This document shows positions 47,321-58,872 of a DNA stretch of 64,000 nucleotides, one piece after another. The first letter of the stretch is position 1. Every line of letters starts with the position of its first letter. The position numbers and the translations under genes are program-made. The notes under the pieces are model-generated. The model saw nothing but the letters and a program-made list of their open reading frames with translations. It made no database searches and was not told where the DNA came from. The stretch covers positions 1,178,001-1,242,000 of the forward strand of contig JAQJZZ010000017.1 of NCBI GenBank assembly GCA_030077755.1. The letters are read 5' to 3'. This DNA is from Filosporella fistucella (lineage: Eukaryota > Ascomycota > Leotiomycetes > Helotiales).

Positions 47321-50300
47321 ATGGCATACTCTCCGCGTCAAAACGTGGCCAAAGAAACGCCGCCGTTGCCCCCATCAGTAAACAACACAACACTGACAAA
47401 TTCACTGCAACGTCTTTCAATCGGTGCAGCTTCTGCGACAGCTCTTCCTTCATCGCCCCGATCTGATTCACCTGCGCGCACACTTGGCCAACGTCAGAAC
47501 TCATCCTCATCACCAAATGGAAGAATACCCCCAAGGAGCCCCCTCCATCGATCACCAAGTTCCATGAGCCAGCATTCTCGATCATCCACTCCAACATTAC
47601 TTCGCAAAGCTTCCATGAATTCTCTGCACGGAGTTGGAGGTGTTACACCATCTAGATCGTCCTCAAGGCGCTCCTCTTCGGCGCAATTCAATAACGCTTC
47701 AACCATGGTTGGCAAATCACCATTATCAGAGACAGATTCTACCCCACCCCCTCCACGACATACCGCAGCCTCTATTGCCAGTAATCACTTCAGAGCAGAG
47801 CTCGAATTACATGAGTCGGATGGTGACGAGAGATCTGCAGATACAGTAGTAATCTTGCACGATTCATGCTATGGGCATCGGTATTCCAGGCCACGAACTT
47901 CAAAGGCCTCCCTCAGTACCATCGTTGAAAGACCAGAGAGAATTCATGCGAGCATTCTTGGTCTATCTGTGGCCTATGTACGTCTGGGGGAGCGCCATTC
48001 AGAAGGACAATATCCACTCCACCCCGAGAATGATATATCCTCAATTCCACCCCTGCCATTTAAGATTCGGAAGACCATGCGCCGACTTGCACTCTCGTCT
48101 CAGGCTGTTACAAATGTCCATGGAGCAAAGTGGATGGAAGAATTAAAGATAATGTGCGACAATGCGGAAGCCAGATTGGCTATGAATGGGAAGGAGTTAA
48201 CACGACCTGATATGAATAGAGGTCCTGATCAAGGAACACCAGATAAATTTCACGAAGGAGACCTATACCTGTGTTCAGAATCACTCAACGCTATGGAGGG
48301 TGCACTAGGAGCAGTCTGTGAAGGTGTCGATGCTGTTTTCCAAGGATCAGCTAATGGAAAAGGACCACATCGAACATTCGTTATAATAAGACCACCAGGA
48401 CACCATTGCTCAGCGAGCTACCCTTCCGGATTTTGCTGGCTCAATAATGTTCATGTCGGCATTTCTCATGGTGCTCTTACTCACGGTCTGACACATGCAG
48501 CAATTATTGATTTTGATCTTCATCATGGTGATGGATCTCAAGCAATTGCTTGGGAAAGCAATAAACGTGCTCAAAGTGCAGCCAAAAACGCTTCGCAGTG
48601 GAAGAAAACATCCATCGGATACTTTAGTCTGCACGATATCAACTCTTACCCATGCGAGATGGGAGACGAAGAGAAAGTCAAAAATGCCAGTATTTGCGTT
48701 GAAAATGCCCATGGCCAAAGTATCTGGAATGTTCATTTACAGCCTTGGAAGAGCGAGCTTGAGTTTTGGGAGCTGTACGAAACAAAGTACTCGATTCTGT
48801 TAGAAAAGACGCGCAACTATTTACGAGCTCAGACCGACAGACTTCGGTTGATTCCGAATGGACCAAAGCCCAAAGGAGCTATTTTCTTGTCGGCTGGCTT
48901 CGATGCTAGTGAATGGGAGAGTTCAGGTATGCAACGTCACAAAGTAAATGTGCCAACAGAATTCTATGCACGCTTTACCCGAGATGTGGTGAAGCTTGCA
49001 GCAGAAGAGGGGACTGCAGTTGACGGCCGACTCATTAGTGTGCTTGAAGGAGGATACAGTGATAGGGCACTGTGCAGCGGAGTTTTGAGTCATCTGAGTG
49101 GTATGGCTGCTGGAGATCCTATACTGATCAAGAAAGAACTCAGTCCAAATGGACTGGGCTATGAAATGGGACAGAAAATCGGGGCATTCGATGGACTTTC
49201 AAAAAGAGAATCACTTTCGATCGGAGCTCAAACATATGATCCTTTGTGGTGGTCTGTTCCACGCCTCGAACAACTAGATGCCGTTGTCCATCCAGATTCA
49301 CCTATTGAGCCAAGGAAACCAAGAGATACGGTAACACCTACATACTCCTCGCCCACCCAGTCATTCATAGCAAAGGTATCATCTCCAAATGCCCGTCGAA
49401 ATGTTGCAAACATGGGCTTGAATAACGGATCACCAAGACCGGTCTCTCGAGCTCCTTCTCCACCTCCACCAGAAGTTGACTGGACAATTGCTGCTCATGA
49501 ACTTAGCAAGTTGCTGATACCAGCTGACAGACAGACCATGAGCTGTAAACCTGAGGAACTTTCTGCTGAAGCCACTCGAGCGAGACGAGATAGGCAGTCT
49601 ATTCTTACCCCCCCCAACTTCAGTTGTAGAGCCTGTAGAAGCTCCAGGAAACAGAATGGCATTGAGAACTCGAAAACCCGCAAAGGTGGTCGAGACCGTT
49701 GAAGAAGATGAGGTGAAGAAGCCAGCTGCCAAAACCAATCGCCGAAAGACTGTTGCAGGTGCTGCAGTCATGGCTGCAGAGAAGGTAAGAATGAGCCCAT
49801 GGCTACCAATAATCCTTCTGAAAAGAGAGACTGACACCCTCTAGGCATCAAGAAGCACCACCCCAATGCCAGATTATTCCAAGCCAACAAGTCAATCAAG
49901 CCGTCGATTGAGCCTCTCTTCCAATGCAGGTTCGGTAACATCGGAAGCACCGCGACAGAATGGATATAGAATGTCATCCAATGGCCATATCATACCTCCC
50001 GCGCAACGTCCTGGCACTTCGCAAAGCGTCCGACCCGATTCTTCAATGAGCTCTCGTGGTCATTCGATTCCTCCAGTCGTAGTGAAGAAGTCTAGGGTTC
50101 CAGCTCAACCTCGCACTGAGGCACGTAAGCCGTCAGGCGTTCGACGCAAGTCACCGTTAAATGAAGCAGGTTCTACAACAGCTGGTAGTGCAACAGAGAC
50201 GCATTCAAGATCTAGCAGTGTTGTGCTTCCCACCGAAGGTCTCCCCCAAAACTCTGCCATGGATCAATTGACGTCTGGAATGAAGAAGGTCAAAATTAGC

Positions 50301-50972
50301 TTGACAACAAAGGCTCAACGAGAGGCAAGAGAGGCTGCTAAATTGGCTGCCACCAAACCAGTTATGTCAAAAGCCTCAACATCTCGAGCTGCTGAGCCTC
50401 TCGGAGGGAAGGACTTAGTGGGAGCGCCTATTGCGGAGCAACCCGTAATCGACGCCGTTGCCCTTGTCCCTGCTACACCAGACCAATCAGCCAACGTTCC
50501 TTCCCCATCATATTTTGAGCCAAATCCATTTCTGCCACCGCCGAATACTCAACGTGCCGTTGAAATTCCTCTGCCTCCATGCTCTCCTTCAATTCCAAAT
50601 GATGCCCCTGTCCAAATTCCATCACACCCTCAATCTATGGCACCTCAACAGATACATTCCACATCTACTCCAGATGTATTCATTCCTTACCAACCAGATG
50701 GCCCACCTCCGAACCCAACAATTCAGCAAGAGCCTCTTCGTTGGCTACCTCCTAATACAACCATCACACCTTCTCCGATGAAAAGAAATGAATTGCCGGT
50801 GTTCACCAGTACGAGTGCTATTCCATTTGGCATCAATCCTCGCACAAATGGTGAATCAAAGGCTGATGAGCCTAGTAATGGTGACGAAAAAGGAAAAGAA
50901 AAGGATGTTGACATTTGGGAAGTACCGGAAACACCAGAACAGAATCAAAGAAGAGGTGTTGGTGGATGGTAA
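47321..50972 (+). CDS. HOS3: Hos3-type histone deacetylase, with a one-base frame break at 49608-49615
   Basis: Exons 47321-49784 and 49845-50972, about 1196 residues if one base of a C8 run is ignored. After a Ser/Pro-rich N-terminus of about 170 residues comes the class II deacetylase domain (about 175-620). It has the catalytic pair in RPPGHHC (HH 361-362), zinc and charge-relay residues in DFDLHHGDG (397-405) and SAGFD (524-528), then LEGGYSD. The conserved CKPEELSAEATRARRDRQS follows. Immediately after it, eight C's put the frame into a stop at 49700, whereas the +1 frame continues as VVEPVEAPGNRMALRTRKP through intron 2 into a long Ser/Pro/Lys tail. An alternative is a 79-nt intron (49545-49623), but it would delete the conserved segment. 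Homologues deacetylate histones and act at the bud neck/septum. Confidence 0.85.
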
Positions 50973-52523
50973 TCTCAGTCTCATTCAGTTTGTATTTTTA
51001 TATTTATTCTCGAAGGAGAGAAATGATGTGTATTTTGTATGAGTTATTGTATTAGATGTAGTTCTTGTTTCGTTCTTTGGGATACGCTAAGGATAGGCGG
51101 GAAGGCAGCGTGGATAGTTGTTTACTATGATACCCTTTTGGAAGTTGCAGGTGGGCACTTGTGGTATGTGTTTTGATAGTCTGAAATGCTTCCAGGCAAT
51201 TAATTTATGTTTTCTCAACATTTCCCTAACTATGAACCTGATGGTATGTGACAGGTTGCAATGAGGGTCATCTGATCACGGTCCCTGATAACCAAATCTC
51301 AATACGCAATGTCTTTAGGTATACAGTCCTCCGATAATCTCTAATCTTGTTTGACATGATTTCAGGATCGAAGGCATGTAACCAACGACCAATCGGATGA
51401 AAACCAGCTATAGTTGGTGGCTTGAGCATATGACCTATTAAGATATCTCTGTACAACGCCATGCAGATTGATATGGGGAATGGTCTTGTGCATGCCGCCA
51501 ATCTTTGACGGGCAACCTCATTCATTTGAGACATGGCATGCGGATTTGAATCAAATGACGGAATTCCAAGCTCGATTTCAAGCAGCGATAGGATCAGATT
51601 CCATAGCTTCTCGTTGGGGTATACTACGGTACCGGACGAAATAGTTGTAACTTTGCTTCTATCAGATTCTTTATAACGAGGGTATCTTAACAAATCAGAG
51701 GACCGGATTAGACCAGGTATTACGCTATCAAGTTTAAACAACTCTAGGAGTTGTTATAACTATTACCCTTGCTAGAGTATTTCGCTCCATATTATACAAG
51801 CAATGTATCCCAACCAATTCAGGTCTTCCCTCGAACTCCAGATCCCTCAGTTCCCAGATCTCCAGACCCCCACCCCAACATATTTCCTTTTCCCTAGACC
51901 TGCCTCCGCCATTTTTGACATCCCCCACACATTTCATGTTCACAGGTTGCACATTTCAAATCTTTGAGCCCATTCACTTGGCCGCACTACAATTATTAGC
52001 ATCCATAGTTAAGCATAAATCTAGATCCTTACAGATGGTCTTCTCTTCGTGTCCTGAGAATTACATTTCTTGCTGCAGCAGACCCAGAACTCATCGGGTG
52101 GGGGAGTGGTAGCGATAAGACACATTCTCAACAGATTCAAAGTATTCCTATCTGAAGATTTTCCAGATGTTCTAGAATTATTGGGACTTATGGTAAAGAT
52201 ATCTGTGATGGCTTTTTCGTAGGTACAATATGTAACTTATTTTGCAGGTTTTGTAGCTAAAGCGAGTGTAAGCAGGAGAGAACGAGAAAAGCAGAGGGAA
52301 GAAATACTTCTTTCTTGGAGATACAATTATTCAACAATGAGGGGATCATCAGCACGTGGTGACCTGAAGACGTGGTTCAATCTGATTTGGCGAGGCCGAG
52401 ACATCTTGAATAGCTGAATCGAGGCCTCCATTTGATTCTCATGACTAAGATAGGAATGCATGTGAATGTGTTTCAAGTCTTATTTCTTCTTCAGCCTCAG
52501 CGTTGACAGCCAAGAAGGTGCAT
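50973..52523. other. Intergenic region with a possible decayed gene
   Basis: 1.55 kb between two convergent genes, HOS3 (+) and VPS36 (-). On the minus strand an open frame at 51741-51268 (157 codons, no ATG at its start) reads like protein (LWNLILSLLEIELGIPSF, RPFPISICMALYRDILIGHML). A second frame runs at 51952-51734 with an ATG. I could not join the two by a credible intron and recognise no domain. It may be a gene relic or an incomplete small gene. The rest holds 3' ends only. Confidence 0.3.
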
Positions 52524-54494
52524 CTAGACAACTTTATACATCTTGCCACTATCTGGAAGTTGTCTCTCATCAATCCAGTTCTCCCAAAATTTCAGTCCTT
52601 CTATACCCTCCTCTCTACACAAAGCCCCTTTCTCTTCAGCCATCTCTAATTCTTCTTCCGCTACACCAATACTCCATCCAAATCTCTCTGCGGTGTCTTG
52701 AGCAGTAATGCCTCTGCCAAACATCTGCCAATCCCATGACAATTCTGATTCTGGAGGGAAGGCGTGTAGATCATTTAACCATGAAAGGAGTGCCTTGATT
52801 GTTTTCTCATCTGTACGGTCACTACCTTGTACGACCAAAACACCACTTCTGAACTGCCTCAGCCTCACTGGAAGCTTAAGTTTCTCCCATAATCGAGCAG
52901 CTTTCTCGAAATCGAGAGGACTGACAAGCTCAACACCTCCGCGAGCACGATTGAAAACTGCCCAGAGATCAACCAAGCTGATGATGCCGCCGGCTTTTCT
53001 CAAAATGCCTCGGGCATCATCAGTGAGGAATTCAGCCAAATTTCGGGACAATTCAGAAATATATAAAGACTCAGAATTGCTTCCACCACCGAGCATGTCT
53101 TTTGTGGTGACCAATCCCAACGCATTGGCAACTGCACTAGATTCTGAATTCCCACTTCCACTGGAAACGGCGAAAGATTCTGCAAGTGCTACAATTTCTT
53201 TCGCAGATGCCATTAGAGCTTCCAGATCCTCAAACGCGTTCCCAATGACGAGTTCATTCTGTTTTCGTAATTCCATTCTTCTTTGTTCAAGGCCTGCGAT
53301 ACCAACTGTTTTAACTCGTTCCCCAGTAGGCGTGCTGGTTCCAGACCCGGATGTCGATCTTTCAGCAGCAGTTGGAATTGGAGGAGCGCCTTGCAACAAC
53401 CATTTTCGTTGTATCATGCAGCCTTTTAACCGTTCATGGAAGATCTGTACTCCTCCACTTCGAAATGACAGTTTAATGTTCTCATTATTCTCGAGTCCTG
53501 GAAGGGGAAGAGGTTTAAGAATTGGCCCTGGTGATTCTGAACGTATTGTAGGTTTGTCAAGACCTGTAGGGATATCCTGTGAAATTAATGGAGCGCCGCA
53601 AAGCTCACATGAAAGTAATGAAGGATAATTCAAAAAAGTGCATCTCGGGCATTGAAATGAAGCTCCTGTCTGCACATTCGTACTTTGACCAGGCCCATCT
53701 CTTGGTGTATCCGGCCACGTATCTGATTGTGGTCGAGGAGCATCACTCCTTCCTCGAACAGGTATTGGTGACTTTAGAACTGGTTGTGATGTTGGTGCTG
53801 ATCGGTTGGTAGCACTTAAAATGGATGCCTTGAGCAATAATGCCAATGGAGGCTTTATACCACATGCTAGACAAGGTGCTAGCGGTGTTCGCTCACCCGC
53901 AGTTGTATGGTCAAAGTTTGACGGTACGGGGTTCGAGAATGAGCAGATGGGACAAATCCAAGTAGCAGTACTTGTAGGAGGTGGGTCAGGACTTGGGAGG
54001 TGGAATGGACTGTCTGCTCGAGAGAGTGGAGATGCGGTTGCACTTCTTGATGGCGCGTTGAGATTCGATACCGTCCGATTTTGAATGGATGACCGCTTTA
54101 GAGGTTTTGGAACGAGAGTAATCTTTGGAGAAGACTTCATAAATCCGCCCTGGTGCTTTGTTAGAATATAGCAAAAGACACCATCTATGCCTTACATATA
54201 CTTCAAAGCTCTCTACTTCTTTCAAATCAATAGCGGCAGAATTTCGTCTTGGATCTGCATTATCGACATAGCAAATACGATGAGATGTCAGGTAGACTTG
54301 TCCATTCTGGTGGTCTGGGATCTTGTATTTGCTGTAGACATCAGTTTTCATCTCTAATCTGTGGGGAGTAGTCCGTTTCAAGGAATATCGTACCCCTCAT
54401 ATAGTCCCACATTATCTTGGACAAATAAAAGAACCTCATCTGGCAGATACGCTGGCCTCAACGCAGTTGTGAGGTCAATGTGTTTTAAAAACAT
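52524..54494 (-). CDS. VPS36: ESCRT-II subunit VPS36
   Basis: Exons 54494-54394, 54358-54196 and 54149-52524 give 629 residues. The start (MFLKHIDLTTALRPAYLPDE) and YLTSHRICYVDN form the split GLUE domain that binds phosphoinositide and ubiquitin. Two NZF zinc fingers are inserted: WICPICSFSN..CLACG (from about 152) and FQCPRCTFLNYPSLLSCELCG (from about 253). The C-terminus is the paired winged-helix Vps36 domain (GIAGLEQRRMELRKQNE.., ISLVDLWAVFNRARGG, SWDWQMFGRGITAQDTAERFG). ESCRT-II sorts ubiquitinated cargo into multivesicular bodies with Vps22 and Vps25. The first intron is only 35 nt, the shortest in the window, yet it restores LYEGLEMKTD exactly. Confidence 0.93.
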
Positions 54495-54973
54495 TCGGCC
54501 AGGCCATGAACAGTGGTTTTCCAGTTGGTCGTGCGAGTAGAATTAAGGCTGACATCTACAGCAATGTGGAAGAGTGTCTTTAGTACCCTGTGCCTTGGTC
54601 GCATGTCGTTATCGCCTTGCATTCCTGAAGCACAAGTACCTAGCGCCTGATTGGGCTTGTGCAGAATGCATATGATACCTAGGTAGCCTACCCTACAGCC
54701 TCATCTGCCTTTCAGGTGGGGTGCTCAGAGTTGGTTGAGTGACTGTGGTCCTGATTCACTTGGTCTGAGATTTACGCTGTGAATGTTCGCTTGATATTAC
54801 TAGGCACGCCATCTTACATGCCCGAATCATTCCAGCTCATAACCTGACCGCCCGACCACATCTTTATCTTTCATTCCATAAAGCATTTGACAACCAGAAA
54901 AATCTTCCCCGACCCTGCCTGCGATATAAATCGCGTCACTAACTCTATCTTGATTCCAAAGCAAAGTCCTTGA
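54495..54973. promoter_or_regulatory. Divergent intergenic region between VPS36 and THP3
   Basis: 479 bp between outward-facing starts. It contains TACCTAGGTAGCCTACC near 54677-54693, a palindromic CCTAGG core that also recurs near 61531 and 62300. Regulatory meaning unproven. Confidence 0.45.
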
Positions 54974-56588
54974 ATGTATTCGACCATGAATTCGCCATGG
55001 GCCGCAACTATCCCACCGCCTCCAGGCACGCAAAGCCAATATGGCTATTCTCAACGTAAGCTTTTCCTCATTCACCTTCCAACTTCAACATCGACGCCAA
55101 GTATGAAGCCTAACAAATCCACAGCACCACCAGCCTACCACCCCGTTCAGGTCCGACAAACCTTTAATGCTCCTGTGCAATATAATTTGGTTCCCCAGCA
55201 AACCCCGACCGAAGTACCGAGAAAGAAGATCGAATGGCCACAATCTGTCCGTGATTACGTCCAACGATCCTTCGACCCAAAATATCTCCTTGATGATGTA
55301 CCCAGGCCCGAGATGGAAGCCAAGTTGAAAGAGACCATTACTGGCGCCACTGATAATAATACTCTGGACACTATTGACTGGGATAATCTTCCACTACCCC
55401 AACATATGATTCGTCAAGAACGAGCTCAAGCAGCGATCAGGTGGCAGCAGCAATCGGTGGATCTACATACAGGTGGTAATGGATATACCAACAACTCTAC
55501 TTCCAAGAAAAGAAAGTCAATAGAGCTTGAGAAAGACGAGGATGCAACTCCTCCTTGGCGTACTAACAATCGCATCGAAGATCGAATCACGTACGATAAG
55601 CGCCAACAACCAGCCCAGAACGATGCACCTCTAAGTAAGTCCCAGAAGAAACTGGAGAAGCGACAACGACGATTTGAAACCAGCAACTATAAGCCTGCTT
55701 ACAAGTCTCCAACCCCGGAACCTTCCTCTGGTCCGGTAGTTGGAACTTGTCAAATCCTTGAAAAGAGATATTTCCGCCTCACATCTGCTCCTATCCCATC
55801 CCAAGTTCGACCTGAGAACATCTTGAGGCAAACTCTTGATTTGTTGAAGAAGAAGTGGAAGACGGAGGGCAATTACTCGTACATTTGTGATCAATTCAAA
55901 TCTATGCGTCAGGATCTTACGGTACAACGTATCAAGAATGAGTTTACCGTCACAGTCTATGAGATCCATGCACGTATCGCGTTGGAGAAGGCGGATCTTG
56001 GTGAGTATAATCAATGTCAAACCCAACTTCGTGCGCTTTATGCGCTGAATTTGGGAGGAAATCCAATGGAGTTCAAGGCGTATCGTATCTTGTATTTCAT
56101 TCACACATCTAACCGCACTGCGTTGAATGACGTTTTGGCGGATCTAACCACGGCAGAAAAGGAAGACAACGCTATCAAGCATGCCCTTGATGTACGTTCG
56201 GCTTTGGCATTGGGAAATTACCATAGGTTTTTCAGACTTTATCTCGATACCCCAAATATGGGAGCCTACTTGATGGACATGTTTGTTGTTCGACAACGTC
56301 TATTGGCACTGTCAAACATTTGCAGAGCGTAAGCATATCCGACCCACACTTTGGACCCTATTAACAATCTATAGTTACAGAAATGAAGTCACACTTCGTT
56401 TCATAACCGAGGAACTTGGATTCGAATCCGATGGCGACGCTGCACAATTCATTTGCGATTACAATGGGCAACATCTCCTCGAGGAGAAGGAAGACGGTCT
56501 TCGTTTCCTGACTGCAAAGGCAGGTCAACTCTTCGAACAAGCCAAGGCTGCAGCATTCAAGAAAGTCGACATCAAAGGCCAAATCTAA
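54974..56588 (+). CDS. THP3: THP3/LENG8-like SAC3-domain protein
   Basis: Exons 54974-55055, 55125-56328 and 56375-56588 give 499 residues. A Pro/Gln-rich N-terminus (TIPPPPGTQSQYGYSQPPPAY across the first splice) precedes a basic region (SKSQKKLEKRQRRFE) and a SAC3/GANP-PCI domain. That domain has VVGTCQILEKRYFRLTSAP, YICDQFKSMRQDLTVQRI, VYEIHARIALEKADLGEYNQCQ, a helical repeat body and a winged-helix end (FITEELGFESDGDAAQFI). This arrangement matches yeast Thp3 (YPR045C) and human LENG8, which act with Csn12 in transcription elongation and splicing. A second ATG at 54986 is an alternative start. It is not Sac3 itself, since the TREX-2 CID region is absent. Confidence 0.88.
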
Positions 56589-57435
56589 CCTCTCCCTACG
56601 TCCTCAGTTACATCTATCTTCGTTTACGAATTTCTCATTCTATTTCATTCTCACCCCCTAGTTGCATCGCAACAGACAACTTACATTTGGGTATTGCGGT
56701 ACCATCGAGTCACTGGTTGTTCCAATGGTCTTTGGTAACGAAGTCACGAATGGGCCCGGTCACCCCCTTGCATCCTTCCTTTTGTGGCATTGAACGGCTT
56801 ACGGATGTCACGACCTTCTCCTTTCCCTTCACGATTCGACCAGTCAATGTCTATACCCTTTTTGCTTTGCGTGTCCGACCTAATTTTAAGGCGTTGGTGG
56901 AAAGAGGTCGACTTGGAGAACTGGTTATACCTCAGCATATTCGGCGTTGGTGACACAGATGGTGGATATGCATTGAGCTTCGCATACTTGCGTTGTTTAT
57001 ATACCTCGTGGTTGTACATACCTTTGATACCTCAATCGCAGATATGAGGTGGTACAATAAAAATGTTTCTTCTAATAGCAATTGACTGAAGTGAGGACCC
57101 GGTGTGTGATGCTCTTGTCCGGAGTGACCTGAACAAACGTGAATACACATTTATCTATGGTTACAAAACGCAGTATCTTCTACCACAGGAGAATGCAGTC
57201 CACTCTCAAAGATTGTGTATCATATGTACACGTGATCCATATTGCTTTTGATGGCGTAATATTTGTCAAAATGATCCATTCTGGTGGGGCTTATCTCCAA
57301 TATCTTCCCTCCTTATCTCCTTACCCCAGATCTATCAATAAATAACCGTTGACCCCAACCAATTGCTCCTTCCCTTGACTTCATTCACTATTCAAATCCA
57401 TCCAATTGAATTCCCAAGTCACATTTTACTACATA
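56589..57435. other. Intergenic gap between THP3 and the transporter gene
   Basis: 847 bp between tandem plus-strand genes. ORFs near 56450-57050 overlap on opposite strands and show no domain. It should hold the THP3 3' end and the transporter promoter. Confidence 0.5.
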
Positions 57436-58872
57436 ATGTCGCCAGACGCTTCAACGGGACTCATTGCCTCCTTCCTAGCCGCAATACAAGCTTCTCTATC
57501 AGTCTTACTCGTTATATTCTATGGCACTCTAGCAGCCCATTTCCACCTCCTCTCCTCCGTCTCCTCAAAACCCATTTCCAAAGTATGCGTCAAGATCTTC
57601 TTACCCGCTCTCTTGCTCACCAAAATCGGATCCGAACTGCATTCCGGCTCCGCTCATCGCTATCTCTTAATCCTAGCATGGGCATTTATATGTCACCTCC
57701 TCTCGTTCCTCATTGGTATATTCGCACATGTATTTTTAGGAATGCCGGATTGGATTACTGCTGCTATCATGTTCAATAACACGACATCGTACCCATTATT
57801 GCTGATACAAAGTCTGGATGAGACGGGCATCCTGTCGAGCTTGATTGTTACCGATGAGACGACTAGAGAGGCAATTGAGAGAGCGAAGAGCTATTTTCTC
57901 GTCTTTGCTACGGTATCCAGCTGTTTGACATTTGCAGTTGGGCCGAGGCTGATCGACAGTGAGAGTGCGCCTGAGCCTTCTTCGGACAAGGAGGTTGATG
58001 AGGAAGATGAAGAGTTCCAGGCTGCGGATGAGGAAATAATTTGGGGACCAAATGAGACAGAGCGATTGTTGAGTGGGAGCTCAAGAAACTCGAGTTTTAG
58101 AAGGAGCTCTGTCGTGCCTATCTCATTTTTCCCTTCCAGTCCCAGACCGGGGAGCCTTCTGACGCCTAAGCCGGGTATCATTTTGGATAGGAGACCGAGT
58201 ATGGTTTCTAAGACAAGATGGATGGGTATGAGTGACCGGAAACAATGGTGGTTATTGTTCTTCTATGACTTCCTGAATGCTCCATTGATTGGCGCTGTTT
58301 TGGGAGCTATTATTGGTTTGGTACCCGCATTACATAGAGCGTTCTTTTCTCCTACTCAAGATGGTGGTATTTTCTCTGCTTGGTTGACTGCAAGTTTGAA
58401 AAATGTGGGATCAGTGTTCGTGCCATTACCAGTGGTGATCGCCGGCGTCAGTTTATATACCTCAATGAAGAAGCCTATACGTGTGGAAGGAGGATCTGGA
58501 GGATCAGAGACACCATGGCTGACTACACTATTTGTCTTGGTTATTAGGTTCGCACTCTGGCCAGTAATGTCTATTGCAGTCATCTACTTTTTGGCAAGGG
58601 ATACGAGCGTGTTAGGAGATGATCCGATGTTATGGTTTACCATGATGTTGATGCCAACTGGACCTTCAGCTATGAAGTTGATTACTATGATTGAAGTATC
58701 AGATGCTGATGAGGAGGACGAGCACAAGATTGCCAAACTATTGACAGTGAGTGTCTCATAACGGTTATGATATATGTTAATCATCCCACAGGTATCGTAC
58801 ATAATATCACCAATTTTGGCATTCACTGTAGTTGGAAGTTTACGAGCAAGTCAGGCTGTAATTAGTCACTAG
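57436..58872 (+). CDS. Auxin efflux carrier (AEC)-family membrane transporter
   Basis: Exons 57436-58746 and 58792-58872 give 463 residues; the 45-nt intron removes the stop near 58760 and adds a last hydrophobic strand (YIISPILAFTVVGSL). The protein has the AEC fold: N-terminal helices ASLSVLLVIFYGTLAAHF, VCVKIFLPALLLTKIGSEL and YLLILAWAFICHLLSFLIG, with MFNNTTSYPLLLIQSL as the crossover signature. A central acidic loop (DKEVDEEDEEFQAADEE) of about 100 residues separates these from C-terminal helices with MMLMPTGPSAMKLITMIEV. Fungal relatives include yeast Ecm3 and YOR1-type ORFs of unknown substrate. The family is common in filamentous fungi; no evidence here that auxin is the substrate. 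Confidence 0.9.
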
